NCBI GenBank assembly: GCA_900469965.1
Contig: UBZP01000026.1
Span: 20,152-84,151 of the forward strand
Length of the DNA stretch: 64,000 nucleotides
Reading direction: 5' to 3'
DNA from: Hyphomicrobiales bacterium
Lineage (GTDB): Bacteria; Pseudomonadota; Alphaproteobacteria; Rhizobiales; Rhizobiaceae
Part shown: one piece after another, positions 7,837 through 14,661 of the stretch
Layout: the number at the start of each line of letters is the position of its first letter
Position numbering within the stretch: the first letter of the stretch is position 1
Made by a program: the position numbers and the translations under genes
The notes under the pieces: generated by a model
Database searches by the model: none
What the model was told of the DNA's origin: nothing
The model's input: the letters and a program-made list of their open reading frames with translations, nothing else

Positions 7837-8231
7837 GACCACGTTTGCCTTGGCTTGGTTTCCGGGGCCGTCTCCGGTTCGACGACGGCGAAATGTGACG
7901 GTGCCTCTTCGGCCAGGATCTGCCCCAGCAGCGCGGCCTCCTCGGCGCGACGGGCGGCTTTCCATTCGTTGAGGCGATCCTGAAAGGCTGCTGAAACGCC
8001 GGACACGCCGCCGCGCGCGCGGCGATCCATCCAGGCAAACTCCGCCATAGACCGGTGGGCGCCATACCAGCGGCCGATGCCGCGCGCGCCGTCCGGCAAT
8101 GTCGCTATCTGCATCGGCGCGCTGACGACACGGACGAAGTCGGGCACCTCCAGGAGCGTCGAAACTCCGAGGACGTCGCGTACCGCCTGCCGCGGATCGT
8201 CGGTGACGATGAAGAGGCGGACGTCAGCCAT
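7833..8231 (-). CDS. Hypothetical protein of the early operon
   Basis: A 132-residue protein starting at the ATG at 8231 (MADVRLFIV), 8 bp inside the end of the small zinc-protein gene; an in-frame ATG at 8243 would give a longer overlap. Features are an N-terminal strand (VRLFIVTDDPRQAV), a central RWYGAHRSMAEFAWMD segment and an acidic, Pro-rich C terminus. It resembles nothing I can name. Confidence 0.7.
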   Translation of the reverse strand: MADVRLFIVTDDPRQAVRDVLGVSTLLEVPDFVRVVSAPMQIATLPDGARGIGRWYGAHRSMAEFAWMDRRARGGVSGVSAAFQDRLNEWKAARRAEEAALLGQILAEEAPSHFAVVEPETAPETKPRQTWS

Positions 8232-8349
8232 GCGCGCCCCCACGCACCGGGTGCTCGGCAGGCTTCCTGCAGGTCTCGCAGAAGCGCTCGATCACTTCGC
8301 CGGCGCCGAGCGGCTTGCGGCAATGCGGGCATTCCGTAACGAGCCTCAT
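8224..8349 (-). CDS. 41-residue zinc-ribbon protein
   Basis: A very short gene. The ATG at 8349 overlaps the stop of the GcrA-like gene (ATGA) and its TGA overlaps the next start. The product begins MRLVTECPHCRKPLGAGE and has two CxxC knuckles, Cys7-x2-Cys10 and Cys25-x2-Cys28, typical of a small treble-clef or zinc-ribbon protein. Coupling on both sides is the main reason to accept it. Function unknown. Confidence 0.65.
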   Translation of the reverse strand: MRLVTECPHCRKPLGAGEVIERFCETCRKPAEHPVRGGAHG

Positions 8350-8867
8350 GATCTGTCCCTCGCCATCAGCCGCAGATGCGCGGCGCAATAGCTGGCCCCC
8401 TCGCCCGTCGCGGCACCACAGCAGGGCGTCATATGTCCGGACCGTGTCTCAAACGCCTCAAGCGGAAAGCGGCACTGGGCATGACCGAGATCCATGAAGG
8501 CGATGGGCTCTTCGCCCGGAAGCCGGAAGCGCGACAGATCCCGAACGCTGGCGATCGGTCGACCTGCCTGTGCGACAGGCGCCGCCCAGGGGACGCGGCC
8601 GAGGGACGAGACCTGCCGCACCGTGAGCTTCTCCACGGGGGGCCGCGCCAGCCTTGCCTGCCTCGGCTTGGCCTTCCGAGGGGCGACAGTCGCCAGCCGC
8701 GATGGAAACCGGTCTCGATTTCGCGTGGCATAGCCGCAGACGGCGCTGCGCGTCGTTCCGATCCGCGTCGCGATTGCCGCCGCCGAGAGGCCTTCGCGCC
8801 AGAGCTGCTGCGCCTTGGCGGCGACGCTGTCGGTCCATACGAACCCGTTTGCCGACGCAGCGCTCAT
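8346..8867 (-). CDS. GcrA-like cell-cycle regulator family protein
   Basis: A 173-residue protein with GcrA-type architecture. The N-terminal helix-turn-helix has WTDSVAAKAQQLWREGLSAA (residues 11-30) and IATRIGTTRSAVCGY. After a basic, Ala/Pro/Arg-rich linker comes the C-terminal Cys/His cluster (CRFPLEAF, CCGA, SYCAAHLRLM). GcrA acts with sigma-70 at methylated GAnTC promoters in alphaproteobacteria; phage-borne copies are common and may redirect host transcription. This is a mobile copy, not the chromosomal gcrA. It is coupled to both neighbours by overlapping codons. Confidence 0.85.
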   Translation of the reverse strand: MSAASANGFVWTDSVAAKAQQLWREGLSAAAIATRIGTTRSAVCGYATRNRDRFPSRLATVAPRKAKPRQARLARPPVEKLTVRQVSSLGRVPWAAPVAQAGRPIASVRDLSRFRLPGEEPIAFMDLGHAQCRFPLEAFETRSGHMTPCCGAATGEGASYCAAHLRLMARDRS

Positions 8868-9316
8868 GGCGCACCGCCGATCAGCGCCTTCTCGAGGTCC
8901 TGCAATTGCGCGATGGCGTTGCGAACGAGCGGCAAGAGTTCGCGCCGCTCGTGCGGATCGACGTGGTTATCGAGTAAGGCCGTGATGAGGGCGGAGAGCA
9001 GCCGCCCCTTCGTATCCGCCACCGCCCCAACCTGGGCCATGGTCACCGGCCGCATATCGGCAGCGTCGGGCACGAGCCGAAACCCGGAGAGCGCGGCGAG
9101 TTGCGCCGTGATCATCGGATCGCCGAGCACGCGCTCCAGGTCGGCGACGACGTCGATCGCCATGAAGTTGTCGTCGTCACCGAGCGAGCCGTATTTCGAA
9201 AGCTGCGCTTCGCGCACCCGGGTCTCCGGCGCGAAGTTCGCCGCCCCCACCTGCCGCAGCGCGCGATTGGTCGCCGCCTTTAGGTCCCGCCGGTCGTGCT
9301 CATTCGTAGGGCGCAA
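8864..9316 (-). CDS. CII-like phage regulatory protein (putative)
   Basis: A protein of about 150 residues. I prefer a TTG start at 9316 because it follows a clear GGGAGG site; a TTG at 9337 would precede that site. Mid-protein it has RVREAQLSKYGSLGDDDNF and DVVADLERVLGDPM, which resemble phage CII-type or Cox-like regulators of rhizobial prophages. It lies just downstream of the Cro-like gene in the leftward operon, the position of cII in lambdoid phages. The family call is tentative. Confidence 0.65.
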   Translation of the reverse strand: MRPTNEHDRRDLKAATNRALRQVGAANFAPETRVREAQLSKYGSLGDDDNFMAIDVVADLERVLGDPMITAQLAALSGFRLVPDAADMRPVTMAQVGAVADTKGRLLSALITALLDNHVDPHERRELLPLVRNAIAQLQDLEKALIGGAP

Positions 9317-9432
9317 GTCATCCTCCCTGAAAATCAAGGAAATCTTTTCGGAAAATCTTTCGGTGAAGCGCGGAAACGCGTGGGCTACGGTGACCGCATC
9401 AGATCAAGGGGGACCGCATGACGACGACCACA

Positions 9433-9648
9433 TCACTCAGCAGCCTCCGAAGCATGCTGACCAAAAACGTCAGGTCGAAGCTCGTGCCGGGATATGCCGG
9501 TAACGCGCTCGACCTCGAGAACGCGGCCAGCGGGCACCTTCTCCCACTGCAAGACGGCAGATGGAGTAATTTGCAGTTGACGAGCAAGCTCGCTGGCGCT
9601 GCCAGCGAGCCTGAACACGCGATCAAGTGAGTGAGGCTGCGTAACCAT
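9433..9648 (-). CDS. Cro/YdaS-like repressor
   Basis: A 71-residue protein (start ATG 9648, MVTQPHSLDRVF) consisting of one Cro/YdaS-type helix-turn-helix: VFRLAGSASELARQLQITPS followed by AVLQWEKVPAGRVLEVERVTG. It is divergent from the S24 repressor at 9730, the standard CI/Cro arrangement, and it heads the leftward early operon. The first operator box (9658-9670) lies 10 bp upstream of its start. The longer in-frame start at 9687 would place the N terminus inside the operators, so I rejected it. Confidence 0.8.
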   Translation of the reverse strand: MVTQPHSLDRVFRLAGSASELARQLQITPSAVLQWEKVPAGRVLEVERVTGISRHELRPDVFGQHASEAAE

Positions 9649-9657
9649 GCATAGATA

Positions 9658-9737
9658 TAAGCATTGCTTAGATATACGGTCAAGCAATAATTATATAGAC
9701 CACCTGCCGCGCTTCGGACAGTTATAAGCATGGCTAA
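9658..9737. promoter_or_regulatory. CI/Cro operator region
   Basis: The divergent gap holds a perfect palindrome TAAGCATTGCTTA at 9658-9670 and a near copy TAAGCATGGCTAA at 9725-9737 that overlaps the repressor's own start codon, implying autoregulation. The same TAAGCnnnGCTTA box recurs at 10752-10764 before the rightward operon. The spacer is AT-rich, as expected for divergent promoters. Confidence 0.65.
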
Positions 9738-10422
9738 GAGCGAACTAGCAGCTAAGGTGGGCACAGCGATCCGCACGGCGCGCAAGCGTCGCGGTCTGGT
9801 TCAACGCAACATTGCGGAAGCGTTAGAGATCGATGTCGCCGCCGTTGGCATGTGGGAAGGTGGCCGAAATCTTCCAACGACCGAAAACCTTGTAAAAACT
9901 GCAGAGCTACTAGGCATCGACCCGGCCGCCCTTTCTCGAGGCGAGCTCGTCTACATTGACCAGGCAGGGCTTGCCGATGCGGAAATCGTGTCGGACCCTG
10001 CCCCACCACCAACCGGGCCGATGGATGTACAACTGCTCGGCGTTTCTTACGGCGGCGACGATGGCGACTTCTCCTTCAACGGCCAGATTGCAGGATACGT
10101 TCGGCGCCCACCAGGCGCTGCAACACTCACAAATGTCTTCGCAACCCACGTGCTCAGCGACAGCATGGTACCTCGCTACGACCCTGGCGAGGTCATCTAC
10201 TGCGGCGGCCGTGAGCCTGTACCCGGCGATCACATTGTGATCGAAATGTATCCGGAACGAGAAGGCGAAGCAGGAAAATCTTTTGTAAAAAAGCTTAAGC
10301 GGCGCACTGAAAAAGAAATCATCGCCGAACAATACAACCCAATTGGGGAAGTGACGTTCGATCGGTACCGCGTCAAAAACATCTGGCGTGTCATCCCGTG
10401 GAAAGAGCTTTTTGGGTTCTAA
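9730..10422 (+). CDS. S24/LexA-type CI repressor with XRE domain
   Basis: A 230-residue lysogeny repressor. Residues 8-65 form an XRE helix-turn-helix (GTAIRTARKRRGLVQRNIAE and VGMWEGGRNLPT). The C-terminal half is an S24 autoproteolytic domain: catalytic Ser in SDSMVPRYDPGEV and the general-base Lys in the GKSFVKKLKRR region. RecA-stimulated self-cleavage would induce the element during DNA damage. It faces the Cro-like gene and is flanked by matching operator boxes on both sides. Transcribed rightward, it meets the opposing zinc-finger gene at its 3' end. Confidence 0.9.
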   Translation: MAKSELAAKVGTAIRTARKRRGLVQRNIAEALEIDVAAVGMWEGGRNLPTTENLVKTAELLGIDPAALSRGELVYIDQAGLADAEIVSDPAPPPTGPMDVQLLGVSYGGDDGDFSFNGQIAGYVRRPPGAATLTNVFATHVLSDSMVPRYDPGEVIYCGGREPVPGDHIVIEMYPEREGEAGKSFVKKLKRRTEKEIIAEQYNPIGEVTFDRYRVKNIWRVIPWKELFGF

Positions 10423-10678
10423 GCACTTGAGCCTCCGCCCTTAGGGCAATTCGATCATGCAGAAGCCAAGCCTGCACCGAGATATTCTTTCCGGGCAGTC
10501 CCTCACCCCTGCATGACGAGCAGGAAAAGCGGCGAGACAGGGCATCTAGCGGCGTTTGGAGACTTACGCCAAGCCCAACGAGTTCCGCCGGCTTGCGCCA
10601 GCGACTGCGCCCGCAGTCTCCGCACTCGATTGCAATCCTGTCAGTGTGGCCCAGTAGGGCCGACGCTCGACCGGTCAT
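10391..10678 (-). CDS. Zinc-finger hypothetical protein, convergent with the repressor
   Basis: A 95-residue protein with Cys pairs CGDCGRSRWRKPAEL and CSSCRGEGLPGKN forming a probable zinc ribbon. The ATG at 10678 is preceded by GGAGGCGAGG, a very strong ribosome site. This type of short CxxC/CxxC protein is seen in rhizobial prophages. Its last 32 bp overlap the 3' end of the repressor gene. Function unknown, possibly nucleic-acid binding. Confidence 0.7.
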   Translation of the reverse strand: MTGRASALLGHTDRIAIECGDCGRSRWRKPAELVGLGVSLQTPLDALSRRFSCSSCRGEGLPGKNISVQAWLLHDRIALRAEAQVLRTQKALSTG

Positions 10679-10751
10679 TCACCTCGCCTCCTATGTTCTC
10701 TTTACGTTCTCATAATTACGGGTTTCTGCAGCCGAGTCGAGTCGCTTGTTC

Positions 10752-10801
10752 TAAGCGCTGCTTATAATTTTTGCTTGCGTTCACTTATAATTATCGCTTA
10801 T
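10752..10801. promoter_or_regulatory. Second operator cluster, promoter of the rightward operon
   Basis: TAAGCGCTGCTTA at 10752-10764 is a perfect copy of the TAAGCnnnGCTTA box found around the repressor start. Further GCTTA-containing half-sites follow to about 10801 in very AT-rich sequence. The rightward operon starts at 10837, so CI or Cro probably controls it. Confidence 0.6.
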
Positions 10802-10836
10802 GTTCGCGAAACTCCTGGAACGAAGGAACCGCGAAT

Positions 10837-11067
10837 ATGATCCGTTACATCACGCTCGAAGATGGCATGGCCGATGACGGCCGGCGGCCTAACAAAGTCG
10901 AACGTCATCCCAAGCCCGGCTACGTCCTTCCCGGCAACGATTGGTATTCGGACACGCTCGCCGGGCCGCCGCAGGTCAGCTCCGGTCTCGGCGCGCTCCT
11001 CGTCGGCATTCTTCTCGGTTCGGTTATGTCCTCCAGTATGATCGCGCTCGGCGCGTGGCTCTTCTGA
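10837..11067 (+). CDS. Small membrane protein heading the rightward operon
   Basis: A 76-residue protein starting at the ATG at 10837 after GAAGGA. The N-terminal 50 residues are hydrophilic. The C-terminal 25 (LGALLVGILLGSVMSSSMIA and on) form one membrane helix ending near the C terminus, the layout of a tail-anchored or holin-like small protein. No family recognised. Its stop overlaps or abuts the next gene. Confidence 0.65.
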   Translation: MIRYITLEDGMADDGRRPNKVERHPKPGYVLPGNDWYSDTLAGPPQVSSGLGALLVGILLGSVMSSSMIALGAWLF

Positions 11068-11078
11068 TGGGAGCAGCC

Positions 11079-11744
11079 ATGCGCCTTGTCGACAATCCGG
11101 TCGAGACAATGTGGGCCGATGGCCGCGTCGTCGATCTGGGCAACCCCGATCACGAGATCGTCGATTTCGCCGAGATCGCGAACACCCTTTCAAAGGTCGC
11201 GCGTTTCAACGGGCGCAATCCGGGCCTCGCGCTTTCGGTGGCACAGCACTGCGTCATGGGCGCGCAGGCAATGGTAAACGAGGGCGCCACCCGTCTCGAG
11301 GCGGCGCTCTTCCTGCTGCACGACGCACACGAATGGGCGCTCGGCGACTTGATCCGCCCCAGCGCCGATCTGTTCGCTGCCGTGTGCGCGGAGCTCTATG
11401 GCGAGACGCACCTCCACGATGCGATCGCCGCCTGCAAGGCGGCCTGGGACGAAGCAATCTATTTCGCCGCCGGCCTGCCGGGCCCTGAAGCCTGGACGAA
11501 ACGGCAGGCAAAGCTCGTCAGGGACATGGACGCGCGCATGCAGCGCGCCGAGGCCATCGCCATCTTCGGCCCGTCAGCCAGCGCCAAGTTCCCGAAGGCC
11601 GCCACCCCGAAACTGACCGGCGCGATCAATCCCTGGCCACCCGGTAAGGCTGAGGAACAGTTCATGCTCGCAGCCCGGCGCCTGATCGGCGACGAGCAGA
11701 TCTTCGGCCAGACATCGCTTGCAGCCCTGCGGAGAGCCCTATGA
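11079..11744 (+). CDS. HD-domain phosphohydrolase (YfbR-type nucleotidase-like)
   Basis: A protein of about 221 residues of the HD superfamily: LALSVAQHCVMGAQAMV supplies the first His, LLHDAHEWALGDL the HD pair, followed by helical sequence. Phage-borne proteins of this type resemble 5'-deoxynucleotidases and could adjust nucleotide pools; substrate is not readable from sequence. I prefer the ATG at 11079 (MRLVDNPVET) because GGGAGC precedes it; an in-frame ATG at 11067 overlaps the upstream stop. Its stop overlaps the next start. Confidence 0.8.
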   Translation: MRLVDNPVETMWADGRVVDLGNPDHEIVDFAEIANTLSKVARFNGRNPGLALSVAQHCVMGAQAMVNEGATRLEAALFLLHDAHEWALGDLIRPSADLFAAVCAELYGETHLHDAIAACKAAWDEAIYFAAGLPGPEAWTKRQAKLVRDMDARMQRAEAIAIFGPSASAKFPKAATPKLTGAINPWPPGKAEEQFMLAARRLIGDEQIFGQTSLAALRRAL

Positions 11745-12082
11745 AGCCCCCCGCCTGCACGCCGATAGCGGCCATCGGCGAAACCCGCCGACTACTGATG
11801 ACCAGCACGGGCGGCTCCATCCTGGTCGGCACGGCGAACGACGGCGGTCCACTGGTAGCCGACTTCACCGCCGGCGCCTTCATCCTCGCCGACAACGACG
11901 ACCAGTTGATCGTCGGCCCGATCCAGATCGAGGCTGCCCAGGCGCTGGCCCGCAGGGTCGCAGAAAGCGATCCGCGCGCCCTGACCGAGCCCCAAGGCAG
12001 GCTGATCCTCGCAACCGCCCTGCTCGCACTCGCCCACATGTGGCCGCGCGTCCCGCATACCCTCAGTGGAGCCGCCAAATGA
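11741..12082 (+). CDS. Hypothetical protein
   Basis: A 113-residue protein, coupled by ATGA overlap to both the HD-hydrolase gene and the PrtN-like gene. It is Ala/Leu-rich with no membrane segment or recognised motif; the first 60 residues look like beta strands (GGSILVGTANDGGPLVADF). Function unknown. Confidence 0.7.
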   Translation: MKPPACTPIAAIGETRRLLMTSTGGSILVGTANDGGPLVADFTAGAFILADNDDQLIVGPIQIEAAQALARRVAESDPRALTEPQGRLILATALLALAHMWPRVPHTLSGAAK

Positions 12083-12372
12083 TAACCACCTCACAATTCG
12101 GCGCCGAAGGGTTCTCCACCTCGTTCCTGCTCTTCGCGCAATATGGTGGCCGGGCGATCATACCGGTCGAGGAAGTTTGCCGCGACTATTTCAGCCACCT
12201 GACGCCGGACAAGTTCCTCCGGAAAGTCGGCTCCGGCGAGATCGCGATCCCTGTCATACGGGCAGAAACCTCTCAGAAGTGCCAGAAAGGCATACATCTC
12301 CACGACCTCGCTGCCTATCTCGACAGGCGACGCGATGCCGCTTTGAAGGAATTTCGACAATTGCACCGTTAG
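12079..12372 (+). CDS. PrtN-like pyocin/phage activator protein
   Basis: A 97-residue protein of the pyocin-activator PrtN family: FLLFAQYGGRAIIPVEEVCR, HLTPDKFLRKVGSGEI, then KGIHLHDLAAYLDRRRDAAL. In Pseudomonas PrtN activates pyocin genes. In rhizobial prophages, homologues usually sit next to the integrase, but no integrase follows here; the next genes are the methyltransferase/Vsr cargo. The ATG at 12079 overlaps the previous stop. Confidence 0.85.
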   Translation: MITTSQFGAEGFSTSFLLFAQYGGRAIIPVEEVCRDYFSHLTPDKFLRKVGSGEIAIPVIRAETSQKCQKGIHLHDLAAYLDRRRDAALKEFRQLHR

Positions 12373-12572
12373 ACACCGCATGGTGAAAACGGGCGGATCC
12401 CGCTGAGGCGGCGGTTGCTGTTCTACGTTGAACTGGTGGATGGCTCGCAGGAGGCTGAAGCGACTCGGCAATCATGGTCGCGCGGGGCCATCTCCCGCCA
12501 GTCCGGCTTTTGCGAGAGCATCAGGTTAGCTGACATCGTGAAACCGTGAGGAGTGGAGACAGAGATCGCTCG

Positions 12573-13019
12573 CTAGGCTGAAAAGCGCGTACTTTCTTCC
12601 TCCAAGAGGAAGGCTTCGAGTCGCTTCGTTAGACAATCTAAGTCCCTAGTCTGGCACTCCCAGATCACAAGAACCTTCCATCCAAGTGCCTCCAGCGCCA
12701 CTTGACTTGATTCGTCTCGCCGCACGTTATCGTCGAATTTCTTCTGCCAGTATTCGCCACGAGTCTTCGGTGTTGTCGTCCCTGCGCATCCCTTATGTCG
12801 ATGCCAGAAACATCCATGAACGAAAATGACCTTTCTATGCCGAGAAAGGACAAGATCGGGTGTACCGGGTAACCCTCGGACGTGGAGCCTATATCGGAAC
12901 CCTAACCTGTGGGTCGCGTGCCGCACCAGCATTTCAGGCCTGCTATCAGTCGCCTTTACCTTGGCCATCAAGCGACGGCGATGGTCAGGTACATCAGCAA
13001 ATAAATCGCGCGTCTTCAT
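12573..13019 (-). CDS. vsr: Vsr-family endonuclease
   Basis: A 148-residue very-short-patch-repair-type endonuclease. Conserved elements are KATDSRPEMLVRHATHRLGF, the catalytic-type GTPDLV (Asp), the VIFVHGCFWHRHKGC block carrying the zinc and active-site His/Cys residues, and GWKVLVIWECQTRD. Vsr normally nicks at T:G mismatches produced by deamination of 5-methylcytosine. Here its start overlaps the stop of an N6-adenine methyltransferase, while the cytosine methyltransferase is 6 kb away in the opposite operon. In this context it may be a mismatch nuclease or the restricting nuclease of the system. Confidence 0.92.
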   Translation of the reverse strand: MKTRDLFADVPDHRRRLMAKVKATDSRPEMLVRHATHRLGFRYRLHVRGLPGTPDLVLSRHRKVIFVHGCFWHRHKGCAGTTTPKTRGEYWQKKFDDNVRRDESSQVALEALGWKVLVIWECQTRDLDCLTKRLEAFLLEEESTRFSA

Positions 13020-14515
13020 GCAAGGGATGTAGCGCCTGGTGCAAATCCGAACAGACCTTTGAAAGTCTCTTCGAACTCTTGGAAGTCGTCACTACTCAGA
13101 CCTTCACGAACATCGTGGGACAGCTGGCTCCACTGCGGCAGAGGCGTTCTCAGCAGGAACCGCTTGTAGAAGCGCATCCAACCGTGTTTGAGAGCCGGAG
13201 CTTCAGCTTTCGCAGTTACCTCAAGGAGACCCCCATTCAGGACACGTTGGAGCACATCTGTGGGCCACTCCCCTGACCAGATCGCGTAGAGGGAATGCGC
13301 CGGGATTGCCTGCGTTCGATCTATGGTGACGAAAGGCTTATTCGATAGTTCCGGCATCAGAAGCTTCGGACCGGTTGACCATAAAGCTGGGACCGCATCG
13401 ATCGTCCGCCAATATTGGTCCTTGTCCCTAAATTGGCTTCTTCTACTGAGCGCTTCCCGCCGTTTGCTGACCCACGTTTTGAAGCCGGGCCAATCCGATG
13501 GATCAATCAGAACGCCCCTACGATCATATGGCACGACGACCCGTAACCGAGCGGTATCGACAGCCGAACCGATCAGATCTTTTCTATCGAGGAAGGGGCG
13601 AACAAGTTCATCCTCCACTTCAGCGATCTCATCAGGATCAAGTATGAATGTCCGTCCAGCACCGAGCGCTGGACCAACGCGAACAATGCAGCCGGCCTCG
13701 TGGAGACTTCCATGCCGTGCGAGGAGCTCACGCAGCATCGCCTGGGCTTCTTGTCTCCTGTTTGATGATAGGTGATGAATTGGTTTGCCGGCTGGCGTCA
13801 GCAAGACGATCGCGCTGTAAGCGCCGACCGTTTTCATGAATGGATCCGATGGGCGCTCGTCGGCCACTGTGATGGTCCAACCTCGCGATTTTGTATCTTG
13901 GAGAAAGCCATCTCCGTACTGCGCGAACATCCATCTATCGCTGGTCAACGCCGCGATCGAACCGCCGTCGCTTATCCATTCTAGCATCTTATTCAGGAAT
14001 GCAACCGACAGATCGCCGCGCGTACCCACGGCCGGCAGGGTTTCCCGATAGAGGCTTGCCAGGACGGCAGGAAGGTTCTTCCAGCGAACGTAGGGCGGAT
14101 TTGCCGCAACGTGAGTGGCGCGCTCGGGTTTCTCCAACAGAAAATCTCGCTCGCCCACCCACTTCAAGACAAGTTGGTCAGCGTGCTCCGGAGGAATGCC
14201 TTCCTCGATCAGCAAATTTCGCAGTAGCTTTCGCACGATCGCCGCGGCCCCTGGATGGAGTTCGAAACTCCTGATCCGCGGCTCAAGATCGCCCAATGAA
14301 GGTGTTCGACCGTTAGAGCGGAAAGAATGGAGAAGGCGACGGACTCCTTCCATAAGGATGGACCCTTCCCCGGCACAGGGCTCAAGGAGAGTCGCCTGCG
14401 AAAGATCCGCGTTTGAGGTCCAGCCAATCAAATCGAGCAATCGAGCTGCAGTTGGGGCGGACGTGTATATCGCGCAACGATCGTGCAATTGCTCTATCGC
14501 TGCGTGCAGTTCCAT
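13016..14515 (-). CDS. N6-adenine DNA methyltransferase, TaqI/Eco57I-like
   Basis: A 499-residue gamma-type adenine methyltransferase. Motif I is LLEPCAGEGSIL (about residues 43-54). Motif IV is ANPPYVRW (about 138-145). A long C-terminal half follows, including PYDRRGVLIDPSDWPGFKTW and later LLEVTAKAEAPALKHGWMRF, that would recognise the target. It lacks any visible nuclease domain, unlike type IIG enzymes. It is transcribed leftward and coupled to vsr. The divergent 146-bp gap to the GHKL gene is a probable shared promoter. Lower-GC codon use than the phage genes suggests separate acquisition. Confidence 0.88.
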   Translation of the reverse strand: MELHAAIEQLHDRCAIYTSAPTAARLLDLIGWTSNADLSQATLLEPCAGEGSILMEGVRRLLHSFRSNGRTPSLGDLEPRIRSFELHPGAAAIVRKLLRNLLIEEGIPPEHADQLVLKWVGERDFLLEKPERATHVAANPPYVRWKNLPAVLASLYRETLPAVGTRGDLSVAFLNKMLEWISDGGSIAALTSDRWMFAQYGDGFLQDTKSRGWTITVADERPSDPFMKTVGAYSAIVLLTPAGKPIHHLSSNRRQEAQAMLRELLARHGSLHEAGCIVRVGPALGAGRTFILDPDEIAEVEDELVRPFLDRKDLIGSAVDTARLRVVVPYDRRGVLIDPSDWPGFKTWVSKRREALSRRSQFRDKDQYWRTIDAVPALWSTGPKLLMPELSNKPFVTIDRTQAIPAHSLYAIWSGEWPTDVLQRVLNGGLLEVTAKAEAPALKHGWMRFYKRFLLRTPLPQWSQLSHDVREGLSSDDFQEFEETFKGLFGFAPGATSLA

Positions 14516-14661
14516 TCATTCGTCCTCTGGCAATTTCCCTTCACTGCTTATAACAATACCGTTGGCCGAAGGGCAGCTAGAAAACCGTTGATATAGCCGA
14601 GGGTTGAACAATTGATGAGCGTCCAACGGACAAGCCTTTTGACGCGGCAGATTCTTTTCAA
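14516..14661. promoter_or_regulatory. Divergent promoter region of the methylase/GHKL module
   Basis: These 146 bp separate the two opposed operons and are AT-rich in the first third. A 16-codon reading frame (14615-14665, MSVQRTSLLTRQILFK) ends with a TGA overlapping the ATG of the GHKL gene, so it may act as a leader for translational coupling. I see no clear palindromic operator. Confidence 0.4.
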
